Positions 14,120 to 22,890 are shown, counted from the stretch's first letter. The stretch is DNA of 34,154 nt from Pseudonocardia bannensis (GCF_012911875.1 NZ_JAAXKZ010000058.1:1-34154), one strand, 5' to 3'. The notes: generated by a model from the sequence alone, not told the origin. Numbers and translations are program-made.

Positions 14120-15762
14120 CGGTCGATCTTGCGCCGGACGGGGTCCTTCATCTCGGCGAACACGAGGTGCACGCCGCGGGCGTTGAGGGCCACGTCGAGC
14201 TCGTGGAGCATGTCGGCCGCGGTGGTGTCGACGTCGGTGATCGGCTCGGCGGCGACCACGATCCACCGTGGCGCGGGGTCCGCCGCAGCGCGCTCTTCCA
14301 GCCGCTCGCGGAAGGTGCGGGCGTTCGCGAAGAACAGCGGCGCGTCGAACCGCACGATGACGCACCCGGGCAGCCGCTCGGCCTCGGGATAGCTCCGGAC
14401 GTCGTGGTATCCGGGCAGGCCCTGCACCCGCCCCAGCACGGTCTGGTAGGGCCACCAGGCCCGGCGGAAGACGTTGAGGACGGACAGGGCGACGGCCACC
14501 GCGATCCCGGCGAGCACACCGAGGAGCACCACTCCGAGGAAGGCGCCGACCGACAGGGCGAACTCCGTCCGGCGGACCCGGAACAACCGCACCGTCGCCG
14601 GCAGGTCCGCGAGCGAGATCGAGGCGGCGATCACCACCGCTGCCAGCGTCGGCTGCGGCAGATCACGCAGCAGGCCGGGCGCCAGGAGCAGGATCAGGGT
14701 GATCGCAACCGCTCCGACCACGCCGGCGAGCTGTGTGCGCGCCCCCGCCTGCTGCGCCACGGCGGTGCGCGAGCCGCTCGTGCTCACCGGGAACCCTTGG
14801 AAGAAGCCGGCCGCGATGTTGGCCGCCCCGATCCCGACCATCTCGCGGTTGCCGTCGACGGTCCGGCCCGCGCGGGCCGCGAAGGCCGAGGCCGTGGAGA
14901 TCGTGTCGGCCAACGAGACCACCGCGATGCCGACCGCCCCCGCCGCGAGGGCCAGCAGGTCCGACACGGACACGTGCGGCAGCGTGAGCGGCGGGAACCC
15001 CTGCGGGAGCACCCCGACCAGGTCGACCCCGCGCGCGCCCAGGCCGAACACCGAGACCCCGGCGATCGAGAGCACGACGACCACCAGGACCGCCGGCACC
15101 CGGGGCAGCATCCGCTGCAGCACGAGGATCAGGACCAGCCCGGCCCCGCCGACCACCAGTGCGGCCGGCACCAGGGCGCCGCCCAGCAGGCCCTGCACCA
15201 AACCCACGACCTCCCCACCGAACCCCTCGGCGGCGACCGAGAACCCGCACAGCTTCGGCAGTTGCCCGACGAGGATCGTCAGGGCCAGGCCGTTCATGTA
15301 GCCGATCATCGTCGGTTTGGAGATCAGGTCCGCGACGAAGCCGAGGCCGCCCAGCCCCGCCACGGCGATGATCACGCCGGTCATGATCGCGAGCGCTGAG
15401 GCCAGGGCGACCGCCCGCCCGGGGTCGCCGTCGGCGACCACCAGCGGGAGGACCGTCGCCGCGATCATCGGCCCGAGCGAGGAGTCCGGGCCGAGCACGA
15501 GGATCCGGGACGGACCGAAGACCGCGTACCCGAGCAGGCAGAGGATCGACGTGTACAGCCCGGTGATCGCCGGCAGCCCGGCCAGCTCGGCGTAGGCCAT
15601 GCCCTGCGGCACCAGCAGCGCGGTCAGCACCAGGCCGGCGACCAGGTCCTTCGACAGCCACCCCGGCTGGTACGTCCGCAACGTCGCGAGCCCGGGAACC
15701 AGCGACGCCGCACGGCCGCGGTGCTCCCGCGGCTCGTTCGGCGCCGACCGCTCGGGGTTCAC
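14008..15762 (-). CDS. SulP family anion transporter with STAS domain
   Basis: This 584-residue inner-membrane protein belongs to the SulP (SLC26-like) family, which moves sulfate, bicarbonate or related anions. After a short cytoplasmic leader it has GLVLTALLVPQGMAYAELAG (the family signature in helix 1) and about 10-12 hydrophobic helices. GPDSSLGPMIAA and FQGFPVSTSGSRTAVAQQAG (the second signature) follow. A C-terminal STAS domain occupies ~450-565 (VIVRFDAPLFFANARTF ... ITDVDTTAADML). GTG 15762 is chosen because GAGGA sits 7 bases upstream and the frame further up is basic, non-conserved sequence. The 247 bp between it and the TetR stop hold its promoter; I see no strong operator. The transported anion cannot be read from sequence. 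Confidence 0.9.
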   Translation of the reverse strand: MNPERSAPNEPREHRGRAASLVPGLATLRTYQPGWLSKDLVAGLVLTALLVPQGMAYAELAGLPAITGLYTSILCLLGYAVFGPSRILVLGPDSSLGPMIAATVLPLVVADGDPGRAVALASALAIMTGVIIAVAGLGGLGFVADLISKPTMIGYMNGLALTILVGQLPKLCGFSVAAEGFGGEVVGLVQGLLGGALVPAALVVGGAGLVLILVLQRMLPRVPAVLVVVVLSIAGVSVFGLGARGVDLVGVLPQGFPPLTLPHVSVSDLLALAAGAVGIAVVSLADTISTASAFAARAGRTVDGNREMVGIGAANIAAGFFQGFPVSTSGSRTAVAQQAGARTQLAGVVGAVAITLILLLAPGLLRDLPQPTLAAVVIAASISLADLPATVRLFRVRRTEFALSVGAFLGVVLLGVLAGIAVAVALSVLNVFRRAWWPYQTVLGRVQGLPGYHDVRSYPEAERLPGCVIVRFDAPLFFANARTFRERLEERAAADPAPRWIVVAAEPITDVDTTAADMLHELDVALNARGVHLVFAEMKDPVRRKIDRYELIRTIDPAHFFPTVDAAVDAFRRETGAQGGSVTA

Positions 15763-16009
15763 CCCTTCATCCTCTTCGGACGGCGGGTCCTCGGCCTCAC
15801 CCGCTCTGGATGGACGATTTCGCGTCACGTAGTGCGGCCGGCCCCGGGCGCGCGGGGTCAGGTGGGCCGCCCGGACCGCCACGATCGTCGGTCGCTCGGC
15901 AGTTCGCGGCGGGCAGCTGTGCGCTGTGTGATGTGAGTGCGCCACTGCCACGCATTTGCGCTGCTCGTAGGTCCGAGGCGAGCGACCGGGCCAGGGCCTC
16001 GTGTGTACG

Positions 16010-16627
16010 TCAGACGAAGAGCCGGGGCAGCAGGTCTCGGCTGCTGTCCCGGAGGTCGTCGAGCGCTGTCTCCGAGCCGGCGAGGTGGCGCTGCAGCGCC
16101 TGCTGGAACAGCCCGTCGAACATCGCGTAGGCCGCGGAGGGCGAGCAGGTCGGCTGGGTCCCGGTGAGGTCGGCGTAGGCGCGGACGAGGCGCCAGATCA
16201 TGTCCTGCAGGCTGCCGTCGATCTCGGCGACGTCGTCGCGGAAGGCTTCCTCGAACAGGGACTGCGAGCGCAGGTCGTACCAGAGCCGGTGCATGAGCGG
16301 GGCGTCGGCGAGCGTGGCGGCCAGCCCGTTCCCGCAGGCTGCGGCAAGCTCGTCGGGTGTGGACGCCTCGGCGACGAGGCCCTCGTAGCGCTGCACGCAG
16401 GCGTCCTTGTAGCGCCGCACGCAGTAGGTGATCAGGTCGATCTTGTCGGCGAAGTAGTAGTGCAGAAGCCCGTGGGAGAACGACGTCTTGTCCGCGATCG
16501 TGCGCAGGCTGGTGCGCGCGTAGCCGAGGTCTGCCAAGGTCAGCAGAGCCGCGTCGGCGAGCTCGCGGCGGCGGTCCTCGAACTTGTCGACACGGGACTG
16601 CAACCGCACGGCGGCTGAGCTGGGCAT
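16010..16627 (-). CDS. TetR/AcrR family transcriptional regulator
   Basis: A 205-residue TetR-type repressor. The N-terminal helix-turn-helix is clear: ADAALLTLADLGYARTSLRT, IADKTSFSHGLLHYYFADK, then DLITYCVRRYK. The ligand-binding C-terminal domain is helical and typical in length, with AYAMFDGLFQQALQRHL near the end. ATG 16627 is chosen since the upstream 20 codons would overlap the operator region. It is divergent from the acyl-CoA ligase operon, so it most likely controls it and itself. The inducer is probably an acyl-CoA or an intermediate of that pathway, by inference from the target genes. Confidence 0.88.
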   Translation of the reverse strand: MPSSAAVRLQSRVDKFEDRRRELADAALLTLADLGYARTSLRTIADKTSFSHGLLHYYFADKIDLITYCVRRYKDACVQRYEGLVAEASTPDELAAACGNGLAATLADAPLMHRLWYDLRSQSLFEEAFRDDVAEIDGSLQDMIWRLVRAYADLTGTQPTCSPSAAYAMFDGLFQQALQRHLAGSETALDDLRDSSRDLLPRLFV

Positions 16628-16655
16628 GGGGCCGACGATACCCAGCTGGCGGATT

Positions 16656-16696
16656 TCCTGACCAGTCGTCCAGGAGAATCTTGACAACCGTCCAAG
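16656..16696. promoter_or_regulatory. Candidate TetR operator overlapping the ligase promoter
   Basis: TCCTGACCAGTCGTCCAGGA (16656-16675, arms TCCTG/CAGGA) and CTTGACAACCGTCCAAG (16680-16696, arms CTTG/CAAG) are two imperfect palindromes sharing the direct repeat CGTCCA(G/A)GA, 22 bp apart. TTGACA at 16681-16686 is a consensus -35 box inside the second one. A bound repressor would block the ligase promoter. I could not fix a good -10 (CACGGT at 17-bp spacing is weak). Confidence 0.45.
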
Positions 16697-16752
16697 ATCG
16701 GGCCACGGTCGTCCCCGTCAGCAACGGTGCCGACGACGATCGAGGGACGACG

Positions 16753-18285
16753 ATGTCGCTGACCTTCTACCTGGACAAGGGCGCCTCCCTCGACCCCGAG
16801 GCGCCCTGCCTGACCCTCGACGGGAGGTCGCTGTCGTACGGCGAGGTCGTCGAGCTTTCCCACGCGGTCGCCAGGGCGCTGCGGCGCTCGGGCGTGGAGC
16901 CCGGGGACAAGGTCGGCATCCTCTCGGCCAACGACCCGACCGCGTTCTCGTGCGTCTTCGGCATCGCCCGGGCGGGTGCGGTGTGGTGCCCGATCAACCC
17001 GCGCAACGCGGCAGGTGAGAACGCGGAGCTGCTCGACCTGTTCGACTGCTCCGCGTTGATCTTCCAGCCGGCCTTCGACGAGCTGGTCGCCGAGATCGCC
17101 TCGAACCTCCCGAAGCTCACCACGCTCGTCCGCCTCGGCGAGAAGGACGATCTGGCCCAGGGCTTCCACCCCTGGCTCGACGCCGCCCGGGACGATCCCT
17201 CCGCCGAGGCCGTGCAGCCCGAGGACGTCGTGGCGCTGGTCGGCACCGGTGGCACCACGGGGCGCCCCAAGGGGGTCATGCTCACCGGCCGCAACCTCGA
17301 GGCGATGTCGGCGATCACGCTGATGAGCTACCCCTTCGACGGGCGTCCGGTGTACCTGGCCCAGGCTCCGCTGACCCACGCGGCCGGCGTGCTGTGCTTC
17401 CCGATCCTCGCCCGCGGCGGGGAGGTGGTGATCATGGCGAAGCCCGACGTCGGCCGCTTCCTCGAGCTGATCGAGCGGCACCGGGTCACCCACACCTTCC
17501 TACCGCCGACGCTGATCTACATGGTTCTCGGCCACGCGGCACTCGACGGCACGGACCTGTCGTCGCTGCAGTGCTTCTGGTACGGCGCGGCGCCGATGTC
17601 GGCGGCCAGGCTGGCCGAGGCGCTCGACCGCATCGGGCCGATGGCGCAGCTCTTCGGGCAGTCCGAGGCCCCGATGATGATCTCGACGATGTCACCGGCC
17701 GAGCACCGCCTGCCCGACGGGACGATCGACACCGCGCGGCTGTCGTCCGCCGGCCGGCCCTCGCCGCTGGTCACGGTGGCGATCCTCGACCAGCAGGGCC
17801 GGCCCGTACCGCGCGGGGAGCGGGGGGAGATCTGCGTCCGGGGCTCCCTGGTGATGGCCGGCTACTACCGCAACCCCGAGGCCACGGCCGAGGCGTCCGC
17901 CCACGGCTGGCACCACACCGGCGACATCGGCTACCTCGACGACGACGGCTTCCTCTACATCGTCGACCGCGCCAAGGACATGGTGATCACCGGCGGGTTC
18001 AACGTCTACTCCGCCGAGGTCGAGCAGGCGCTGATGGCCCATGACGCCGTCCGCGACTGCGCGGTGGTCGGCCTGCCCGACGAGAAGTGGGGCGAACGGG
18101 TCACCGCCGTGATCCAGCTCCAGCCCGACGCCGAGGTCGACGTCGACGACCTGATCGCGTTCGTCAAGCAGCGCATCGGCAGCGTCAAGGCGCCCAAGCA
18201 GATCGAGATCTGGCCCGATCTCCCCCGCTCCACCATCGGCAAGGTCCTCAAGACCGAGATCCGCGGCACGCTCACGGGCCGCTGA
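16753..18285 (+). CDS. AMP-dependent acyl-CoA synthetase/ligase
   Basis: This 510-residue member of the ANL superfamily activates a carboxylic acid to its CoA thioester with ATP. Visible are the P-loop-like VGTGGTTGRPKGV (residues ~161-173), PLTHAAGVL, the A5 region GQSEAPMM, the A7 motif YLDDDGFLYIVDRAKDMVI with the key Asp and Arg, and the C-terminal lysine in RSTIGKVLKTEIR. Length is standard. ATG 16753 is chosen over TTG 16681 because GAGGGA lies just upstream and the TTG is part of the promoter. It opens a run with an LLM oxidoreductase and an SDR, indicating degradation of an acid or CoA-bound compound. Substrate unknown. Confidence 0.9.
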   Translation: MSLTFYLDKGASLDPEAPCLTLDGRSLSYGEVVELSHAVARALRRSGVEPGDKVGILSANDPTAFSCVFGIARAGAVWCPINPRNAAGENAELLDLFDCSALIFQPAFDELVAEIASNLPKLTTLVRLGEKDDLAQGFHPWLDAARDDPSAEAVQPEDVVALVGTGGTTGRPKGVMLTGRNLEAMSAITLMSYPFDGRPVYLAQAPLTHAAGVLCFPILARGGEVVIMAKPDVGRFLELIERHRVTHTFLPPTLIYMVLGHAALDGTDLSSLQCFWYGAAPMSAARLAEALDRIGPMAQLFGQSEAPMMISTMSPAEHRLPDGTIDTARLSSAGRPSPLVTVAILDQQGRPVPRGERGEICVRGSLVMAGYYRNPEATAEASAHGWHHTGDIGYLDDDGFLYIVDRAKDMVITGGFNVYSAEVEQALMAHDAVRDCAVVGLPDEKWGERVTAVIQLQPDAEVDVDDLIAFVKQRIGSVKAPKQIEIWPDLPRSTIGKVLKTEIRGTLTGR

Positions 18286-18313
18286 CGGAACCCGACGCAA
18301 GGAGACCACAACC

Positions 18314-19306
18314 ATGAAACTCGCTCTCTACCTGCCGAACTTCCGCGACAAGGTGACCGTCAAGGAGCTGGAGGACCTCACCGCACTCGCCGAGGAACTC
18401 GACTTCGACTCGGTGTGGACGCTCGACCGGATCGTCGTCCCGGAGGCGTCGGACCGGCAGGAGCTGCAGTACTCGTTCGGCATGATGGACGGCCTGCCCA
18501 AGGCCCTGCCGGTGTCCTCACGGGGCCAGTGGCTCCAGGGCATGCCGCTGATCCCGTGGCTCGCGGCGAAGACGTCGAAGGTCCGGATCGGCATGAGCAT
18601 CATCGACACGCCGTACCGCGCCCCCGGCGTCCTGGCCGCCGAGATGGCCACCATCGACCACCTCTCGAACGGCCGGCTCAACGTCGGCGTCGGGTCCGGA
18701 TGGATGCCCGAGGAGTTCGCCGCCTCGAGCGCCTGGCACATCTTCCCGAAGCGGCACAAGCACGTGCGCGAGACGATCGAGATCATGCAGGGGATCTGGA
18801 GCAACGACCTCTTCGAGTACCACGGCGAGTTCGCGGACTTCGAGCGGTGCGGGTTCGGGGTGAAGCCGCTGCAGAAGCCGGGCCCGCCGATCTTCTTCAG
18901 CGGGCTCAAGGACCCGGAGCGCGCGGCGAAGCGGGTCAGCAAGTACGACCTCGCCGGCTGGATCGGCATCCAGGACTCCCCGGAGGACATCGCGACGTGG
19001 CGCGGCGGGATCGAGCGCGAGCTCGAGAAGCTCGACAGCCCCCGCAAGATCGACGACCTCGAGATCAGCAGCATGCTCTGGACCGTGATCACGGACGTCG
19101 ACATGGACCAGAGCCCGGCGGGCAAGGCCACCAACCTGATGGTCGGCTCCGAGCGCCAGATCATCGACAAGCTCAAGGAGTACAAGGAGGCCGGAATGAC
19201 GATGCCGCTCATCTGGCCGCCGTTCGCGGACGTCCCGGTGGCCAAGACGCTCGACGACCTCAAGCGGCTCAGGAACGACATCATGCCGAAGGTCGAGGCC
19301 TCCTGA
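18314..19306 (+). CDS. LLM-class (F420-dependent type) oxidoreductase
   Basis: The 330-residue protein has the luciferase-like monooxygenase TIM-barrel pattern: MKLALYLPNF, LAEELDFDSVWTLDRIV, KVRIGMSI, then DHLSNGRLNVGVGSGW (the glycine-rich turn binding flavin or F420), GIWSNDLFEYHGEF and PPIFFSG. Many actinobacterial members use F420, others FMN; the sequence does not settle which. AAGGAG is 9 bases before ATG 18314 and the gene follows the ligase by 28 bp, so they share an operon. It probably oxidises or reduces the CoA-activated substrate or a derived ketone. Confidence 0.88.
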   Translation: MKLALYLPNFRDKVTVKELEDLTALAEELDFDSVWTLDRIVVPEASDRQELQYSFGMMDGLPKALPVSSRGQWLQGMPLIPWLAAKTSKVRIGMSIIDTPYRAPGVLAAEMATIDHLSNGRLNVGVGSGWMPEEFAASSAWHIFPKRHKHVRETIEIMQGIWSNDLFEYHGEFADFERCGFGVKPLQKPGPPIFFSGLKDPERAAKRVSKYDLAGWIGIQDSPEDIATWRGGIERELEKLDSPRKIDDLEISSMLWTVITDVDMDQSPAGKATNLMVGSERQIIDKLKEYKEAGMTMPLIWPPFADVPVAKTLDDLKRLRNDIMPKVEAS

Positions 19307-19350
19307 GAAGTCGGTTCCGCCCATCCCACAAACAATGCGAGGGGAAGAGG

Positions 19351-20106
19351 ATGTCCGAGCTCGAGGGTAAGCGGGTCTTCATCACCGGGTCGGGTGCCGG
19401 GATCGGCAAGGCGATCGCGACGCTGTTCACGCAGCGCGGCGCCCGGGTCGTGATCAGCGACATCGACGCCGACGCGGCCAAGAAGGCGGCCGACGAGATC
19501 GGCGCCGCGGGCGTCGCCAACTGCGACGTCACGGACGAGGGCCAGGTACAAGCCGCGGTGAAGCAGACGGTCGACCTCCTCGGCGGCCTCGACGTGCTGG
19601 TCAACAACGCCGGGATCGAGGTCTCCTCGCCGCTGCTGCAGCAGTCCACGGAGAGCTTCGACAAGATCTACGCGGTCAACGTGCGCGGTCCGTTCGTCGC
19701 GATGAAGGCGGCGATCGGGCACTTGATCGAGTCGAAGGGCAACGTCGTCAACATCGCCTCGATCGCGGGCATCGGTGGCAGCCCGCTGCTCGGCTCCTAC
19801 TGCGCGACCAAGGCGGCACTGATCCAGATGACCCGGGTCGCCGCGGTGGAGATGCGCCCGGCGGGCGTGCGGGTCAACGCGGTCTGCCCGGGCTTCGCCG
19901 ACACCGCCATGGTCGAACGGCTCGTCCCGGACTTCGAGGCGGCGACCCAGGTCCCCTTCGGCGACCTCGTCGCCATGAAGCAGGGCAGGCTCGGCACCCC
20001 GGAGGACATCGCCGAGGTGGCCGCCTTCCTCGCGTCCGACCGGGCGTCGTGGGTCACCGGCAGCCACTACGTCCTCGACGGCGGGCTGACCGCGTCCCTC
20101 GTGTGA
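19351..20106 (+). CDS. Short-chain dehydrogenase/reductase (SDR)
   Basis: A 251-residue classical SDR with every family motif: TGSGAGIGKA (dinucleotide-binding, residues ~12-21), a DID acidic patch after the second strand that favours NAD(H), NNAG near 88, IASIAGIGG with catalytic Ser and SYCATKAAL with catalytic Tyr and Lys. The C-terminus VLDGGLTASLV is typical. ATG 19351 has GGGGAAGAGG directly upstream. It follows the LLM gene by 44 bp in the same operon, and probably interconverts a hydroxyl and a ketone in the same pathway. Confidence 0.93.
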   Translation: MSELEGKRVFITGSGAGIGKAIATLFTQRGARVVISDIDADAAKKAADEIGAAGVANCDVTDEGQVQAAVKQTVDLLGGLDVLVNNAGIEVSSPLLQQSTESFDKIYAVNVRGPFVAMKAAIGHLIESKGNVVNIASIAGIGGSPLLGSYCATKAALIQMTRVAAVEMRPAGVRVNAVCPGFADTAMVERLVPDFEAATQVPFGDLVAMKQGRLGTPEDIAEVAAFLASDRASWVTGSHYVLDGGLTASLV

Positions 20107-20110
20107 CCAT

Positions 20111-20142
20111 GTCGACGGGCCCGCCCGGCCGGGCCCGTCGAC
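20111..20142 (+). terminator. Perfect 13-bp hairpin between the SDR and the next gene
   Basis: GTCGACGGGCCCG and its exact complement are separated by 6 bases (CCCGGC). The hairpin begins 4 bases after the SDR stop and ends 2 bases before the next Shine-Dalgarno. No T-run follows, so it could terminate, attenuate or protect the upstream mRNA 3' end. Confidence 0.6.
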
Positions 20143-20157
20143 GGGGAGGCGGTGCCG

Positions 20158-20652
20158 ATGACCGACACGCTCTGGAGCCCGACGGCCCGTATCGAGAACT
20201 CCGCCCTGCGCGAGGATCTGAACTGGTTGGAAGAGCGCGAGGGGCGGCCGTTCCCTGATCACGATGCCTTCTGGGCGTGGTCGGTGGAGGTCTACGACGT
20301 GCTCGAGACCATGCCGGAGATCAGCGAGGCCTTGGTGGTCGGGGTCGACCAGCCCGACGACGGCTACTGGTTGGGCCTGTTCGTCGTCCCGGCCTCCGGG
20401 CACGCGCTCGACGAGGACCTGAAGCAGCGGATCGTCACCACGCTGCGCACCCGTCTGACGCCCCGTCATGTCCCGGACGAGATCGTCGAGGCGCCCGCCG
20501 TGCCGCACACGTTGAGCGGCAAGCGGCTCGAGGTCCCGATCAAGAAGCTGCTGACCGGCAGGCCGCTGGAGAAGGCCGCGAACATCGCCTCCGTCGACGA
20601 CCCCGACGCGCTGCGCTGGTACGCGCGGTTCGCGGCGGACCGGCTGGAGTAG
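20158..20652 (+). pseudogene. Acetoacetyl-CoA synthetase reduced to its two ends by an in-frame internal deletion
   Basis: The 164-codon frame reads as the extreme N-terminus of acetoacetate-CoA ligase (LWSPTARIENSALREDLNWL ... FPDHDAFWAWSV, residues 5-43). It is joined directly to the C-terminal domain (VYDVLETMPEISEALVVG, PRHVPDEIVEAPAVPHTLSG, KRLEVPIKKLL). Family members have about 650 residues; the AMP-binding core of roughly 450-500 residues is absent, with the junction near residue 43 (base ~20285). The catalytic C-terminal lysine in SGKRLEVPIKK remains, but without the core no adenylation is possible. ATG 20158 has GGGGAGG at 8-base spacing. The frame was preserved across the junction and has not decayed, so it may be expressed as a small protein. 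Its 3' neighbour starts 3 bases after the stop. Confidence 0.75.
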
Positions 20653-20655
20653 CCC

Positions 20656-21408
20656 GTGCGCCTGGGTGCGACGCTCGCCCACCTGTCCGACGCCCCGCCG
20701 TTCGCGGTCGCCGAGTGGGCGAGACGCCTGGCGGGTGCCGGTTTCGAGAGCCTGTGGACACCCCAGATCATCGGGCGCGGCTCCCTGGTCCCGGACCCGT
20801 TCGTGACGGTCGCGGTGGCGGCCACGGCCACCGAGGGGGTGGAAGTGGGAACGGCCACCGTGCAGGTGCCGCTCCATCATCCCGCCGACCTCGCGCACCG
20901 GATCCTGTCGCTGATGTCCGTGTGCGGCGACCGCCTGACCCTCGGCGTCAGCCCCGGGTCGACCGACGCCGACTACGCCACCTTCGACCGGGACTTCCAC
21001 GCGCGCTTCCGAACCTTCGACCAGAACGTGGCGCGGCTGCGGGTCCTGCTCGCCCACGGGCGGGACGAGCGCGCCGACCTCGCCCCCGCAGCCAGTGCCA
21101 CCGGCGGGCCGCCGCTCCTCCTCGGATCGTGGGGGGCCAACGTCGAGCGGGCCGCCCGGGAGTTCGACGGCTGGCTGGCCTCCGGATACCGCCGCACGGC
21201 CGACCAGATCATCGCCGCCCACGAACGGTACCGGGCCGCCGGTGGCCGACGGGCCATCGTGTGCGCTGTCCGGCTGTCCGGGACGGACGACCTCGGAGCC
21301 ACCGGCGAGCAGCTCCAGCGCTACGCGGAGGCCGGCTTCGACGACGCCGTCGTGCTGATCGAACCGGGAGGGCCGGATCCCGAGAAGGTCAGAGCGCTCC
21401 TTCCATGA
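20656..21408 (+). CDS. LLM-class oxidoreductase (short form)
   Basis: This 250-residue member of the luciferase-like family has VRLGATLAHL, WARRLAGAGFESLWTPQIIG, a region DLAHRILSLMSVCGDRLTLG (counterpart of the D-x-x-S-x-G-R barrel segment) and PPLLLGSWGANVERAAREFD. It is shorter than the 330-residue paralogue at 18314 and diverged from it, so it is not a recent duplication. GTG 20656 follows the previous stop by 3 bases, implying coupling. It probably uses F420 or FMN. Substrate unknown. Confidence 0.8.
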   Translation: MRLGATLAHLSDAPPFAVAEWARRLAGAGFESLWTPQIIGRGSLVPDPFVTVAVAATATEGVEVGTATVQVPLHHPADLAHRILSLMSVCGDRLTLGVSPGSTDADYATFDRDFHARFRTFDQNVARLRVLLAHGRDERADLAPAASATGGPPLLLGSWGANVERAAREFDGWLASGYRRTADQIIAAHERYRAAGGRRAIVCAVRLSGTDDLGATGEQLQRYAEAGFDDAVVLIEPGGPDPEKVRALLP

Positions 21409-21666
21409 GCCGTCACGGCGTGTCCGCGGCGATCGTCAAGGACGGTCAAGGCCCGGACCGGTGGCGGCGCTGGGGAGTGTTGCGTCTCCGGAACGTGGCA
21501 GCGTCGTCTGTAGGCGCGCGAGAGTGTCGAGCGGTGGATCCGTGGCATGAGTGGTATCAGGTCGGGCCGCGGAATTTCATCGAGCAGGCATATCGAGAGT
21601 TCGCAGGCGATGATTTTCGGGCCTCGTCGGCGTCTTCCCCTCGACGAGTCGACGAAGGAGGCACCG
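21409..21666 (+). promoter_or_regulatory. 258-bp gap before the FAD monooxygenase
   Basis: No coding frame with protein character is seen. The gap is less GC-rich around 21570-21615 and probably carries a separate promoter. TCGACGAGTCGA (arms TCGAC/GTCGA) just before the GAAGGAGG Shine-Dalgarno could be an operator or a 5'-UTR hairpin; CTCGTCG ... CGACGAG also pairs across 12 bases. Confidence 0.3.
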
Positions 21667-22890
21667 GTGAGCGGTATCAAGGTGTTGGTGGCGGGGGCGA
21701 GCATCGCGGGGCCGGCGCTGGCCCACTGGCTGCGCCGGCGGGGCGCCGAGGTGACCGTGGTGGAGCGGGCCCCCGGGCTGCGTCCCGGTGGGCAGGCGGT
21801 GGACGCGCGCGGGGTGGCCAAGGAGGTCATCCGGCGGATGGGGCTGGACGCGGCGGTGCGTGTGGCCTGCACCGACACCGCCGGTGCGTACACCGTGGAC
21901 GTGGACGGCAACGTGCTGGAGACCTTCCGCGCCGACGACGACGGCGGTGACGGGTACATCTCGGAGATCGAGATCCTGCGCGGTGACTTGTCCCGGGTGC
22001 TCTACGACGACACCCGGGACGGCGTCGAGTACGTCTTCGGCGACCGGATCGCCGAGCTGACCCAGGACGCCGACGGAGTCGACGTGACCTTCGAGGGCGG
22101 TGACCGGCGGCGCTTCGACCTGGTGGTCGGGGCCGACGGGCTGCACTCGGCACTGCGGACCATGGTCTTCGGGCCGCACGAGCGGTTCGTCCGCCACCTC
22201 GGGCTCGTGCTGGCCTTCTATACCGTGCCCAACGAGTTCGGGCTGGACCGCTGGCTGCTCGACTACCAGGAGTTCGGGCGCTCGGCCGGCTTGCGGCCCG
22301 TCCGGGACGCCACCCGGGCGATCGCCATGTTGTCGTTCCCCGCGGCCGATTTCGACGTCGACTACCGCGACGTCGCGGCCCAGAAGCGCCTGCTGCGCGA
22401 GCGGATGGCCGGCTTCGGGTGGCAGACCCCGCGCATCCTCGCCCATCTCGACGACACCCCGGACTTCTACCTCGACCAGGTCGCTCAGGTGGTGATGGAC
22501 CGTTGGTCGAGCGGACGGGTGGCGCTGCTCGGGGACGCGGCGTTCTGCTCGTCGCCGATGTCGGGGCAGGGCACCGGGCTGGCCCTGGTCGGCGCGTACC
22601 TGCTGGCCGGGGAGCTGGCCGCGGCCGGCTGGGACCCGGAGCCCGCGTTCGCGGCCTACGAGGAGCGGATGCGCCCGTTCGTCGAGGCCAACCAGGAGAT
22701 CGGCCGGATGCACGTGACCAGCCTCGAGGCCCCCGCGCCGCCCGCGGAACCGAGCCCGGAGCCGGACATGGAGGCGCTCATGGCCCTGGTCGAGCGCGCG
22801 ATCAACGGCATCGAGCTGCCCGGCTACGACGGGGTGCGGGACTCCGGGGCCCCCACCGGGCCGCCGATCATGCCGGCGGCTCGGCCCTGA
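21667..22890 (+). CDS. FAD-dependent aromatic-hydroxylase-type monooxygenase
   Basis: The 407-residue protein is a group A flavoprotein monooxygenase. It has the FAD dinucleotide-binding start VLVAGASIAGPALAHWLRRR and VVERAPGLRPGGQAVDARG, the DG motif LVVGADGLHSALR (residues ~153-165) and the GD motif VALLGDAAFCSSPMSGQGTG (~285-304). Such enzymes hydroxylate aromatic rings or, in TetX-like members, antibiotics. Length is normal. GTG 21667 has AAGGAGG close upstream; in-frame starts further up would include non-conserved sequence. Its own upstream gap suggests a transcript separate from the LLM gene. The closest functional class cannot be set without comparison. Confidence 0.88.
   Translation: MSGIKVLVAGASIAGPALAHWLRRRGAEVTVVERAPGLRPGGQAVDARGVAKEVIRRMGLDAAVRVACTDTAGAYTVDVDGNVLETFRADDDGGDGYISEIEILRGDLSRVLYDDTRDGVEYVFGDRIAELTQDADGVDVTFEGGDRRRFDLVVGADGLHSALRTMVFGPHERFVRHLGLVLAFYTVPNEFGLDRWLLDYQEFGRSAGLRPVRDATRAIAMLSFPAADFDVDYRDVAAQKRLLRERMAGFGWQTPRILAHLDDTPDFYLDQVAQVVMDRWSSGRVALLGDAAFCSSPMSGQGTGLALVGAYLLAGELAAAGWDPEPAFAAYEERMRPFVEANQEIGRMHVTSLEAPAPPAEPSPEPDMEALMALVERAINGIELPGYDGVRDSGAPTGPPIMPAARP

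Noticed and set aside
13555..15399. 614-codon plus-strand frame opposite SulP
   Set aside because: His/Asp/Glu/Arg-rich antisense shadow; the SulP membrane helices and signatures are on the other strand.
18328..21222. 964-codon minus-strand frame across the LLM-SDR genes
   Set aside because: Antisense shadow covering several real genes; its parts have no domain pattern.
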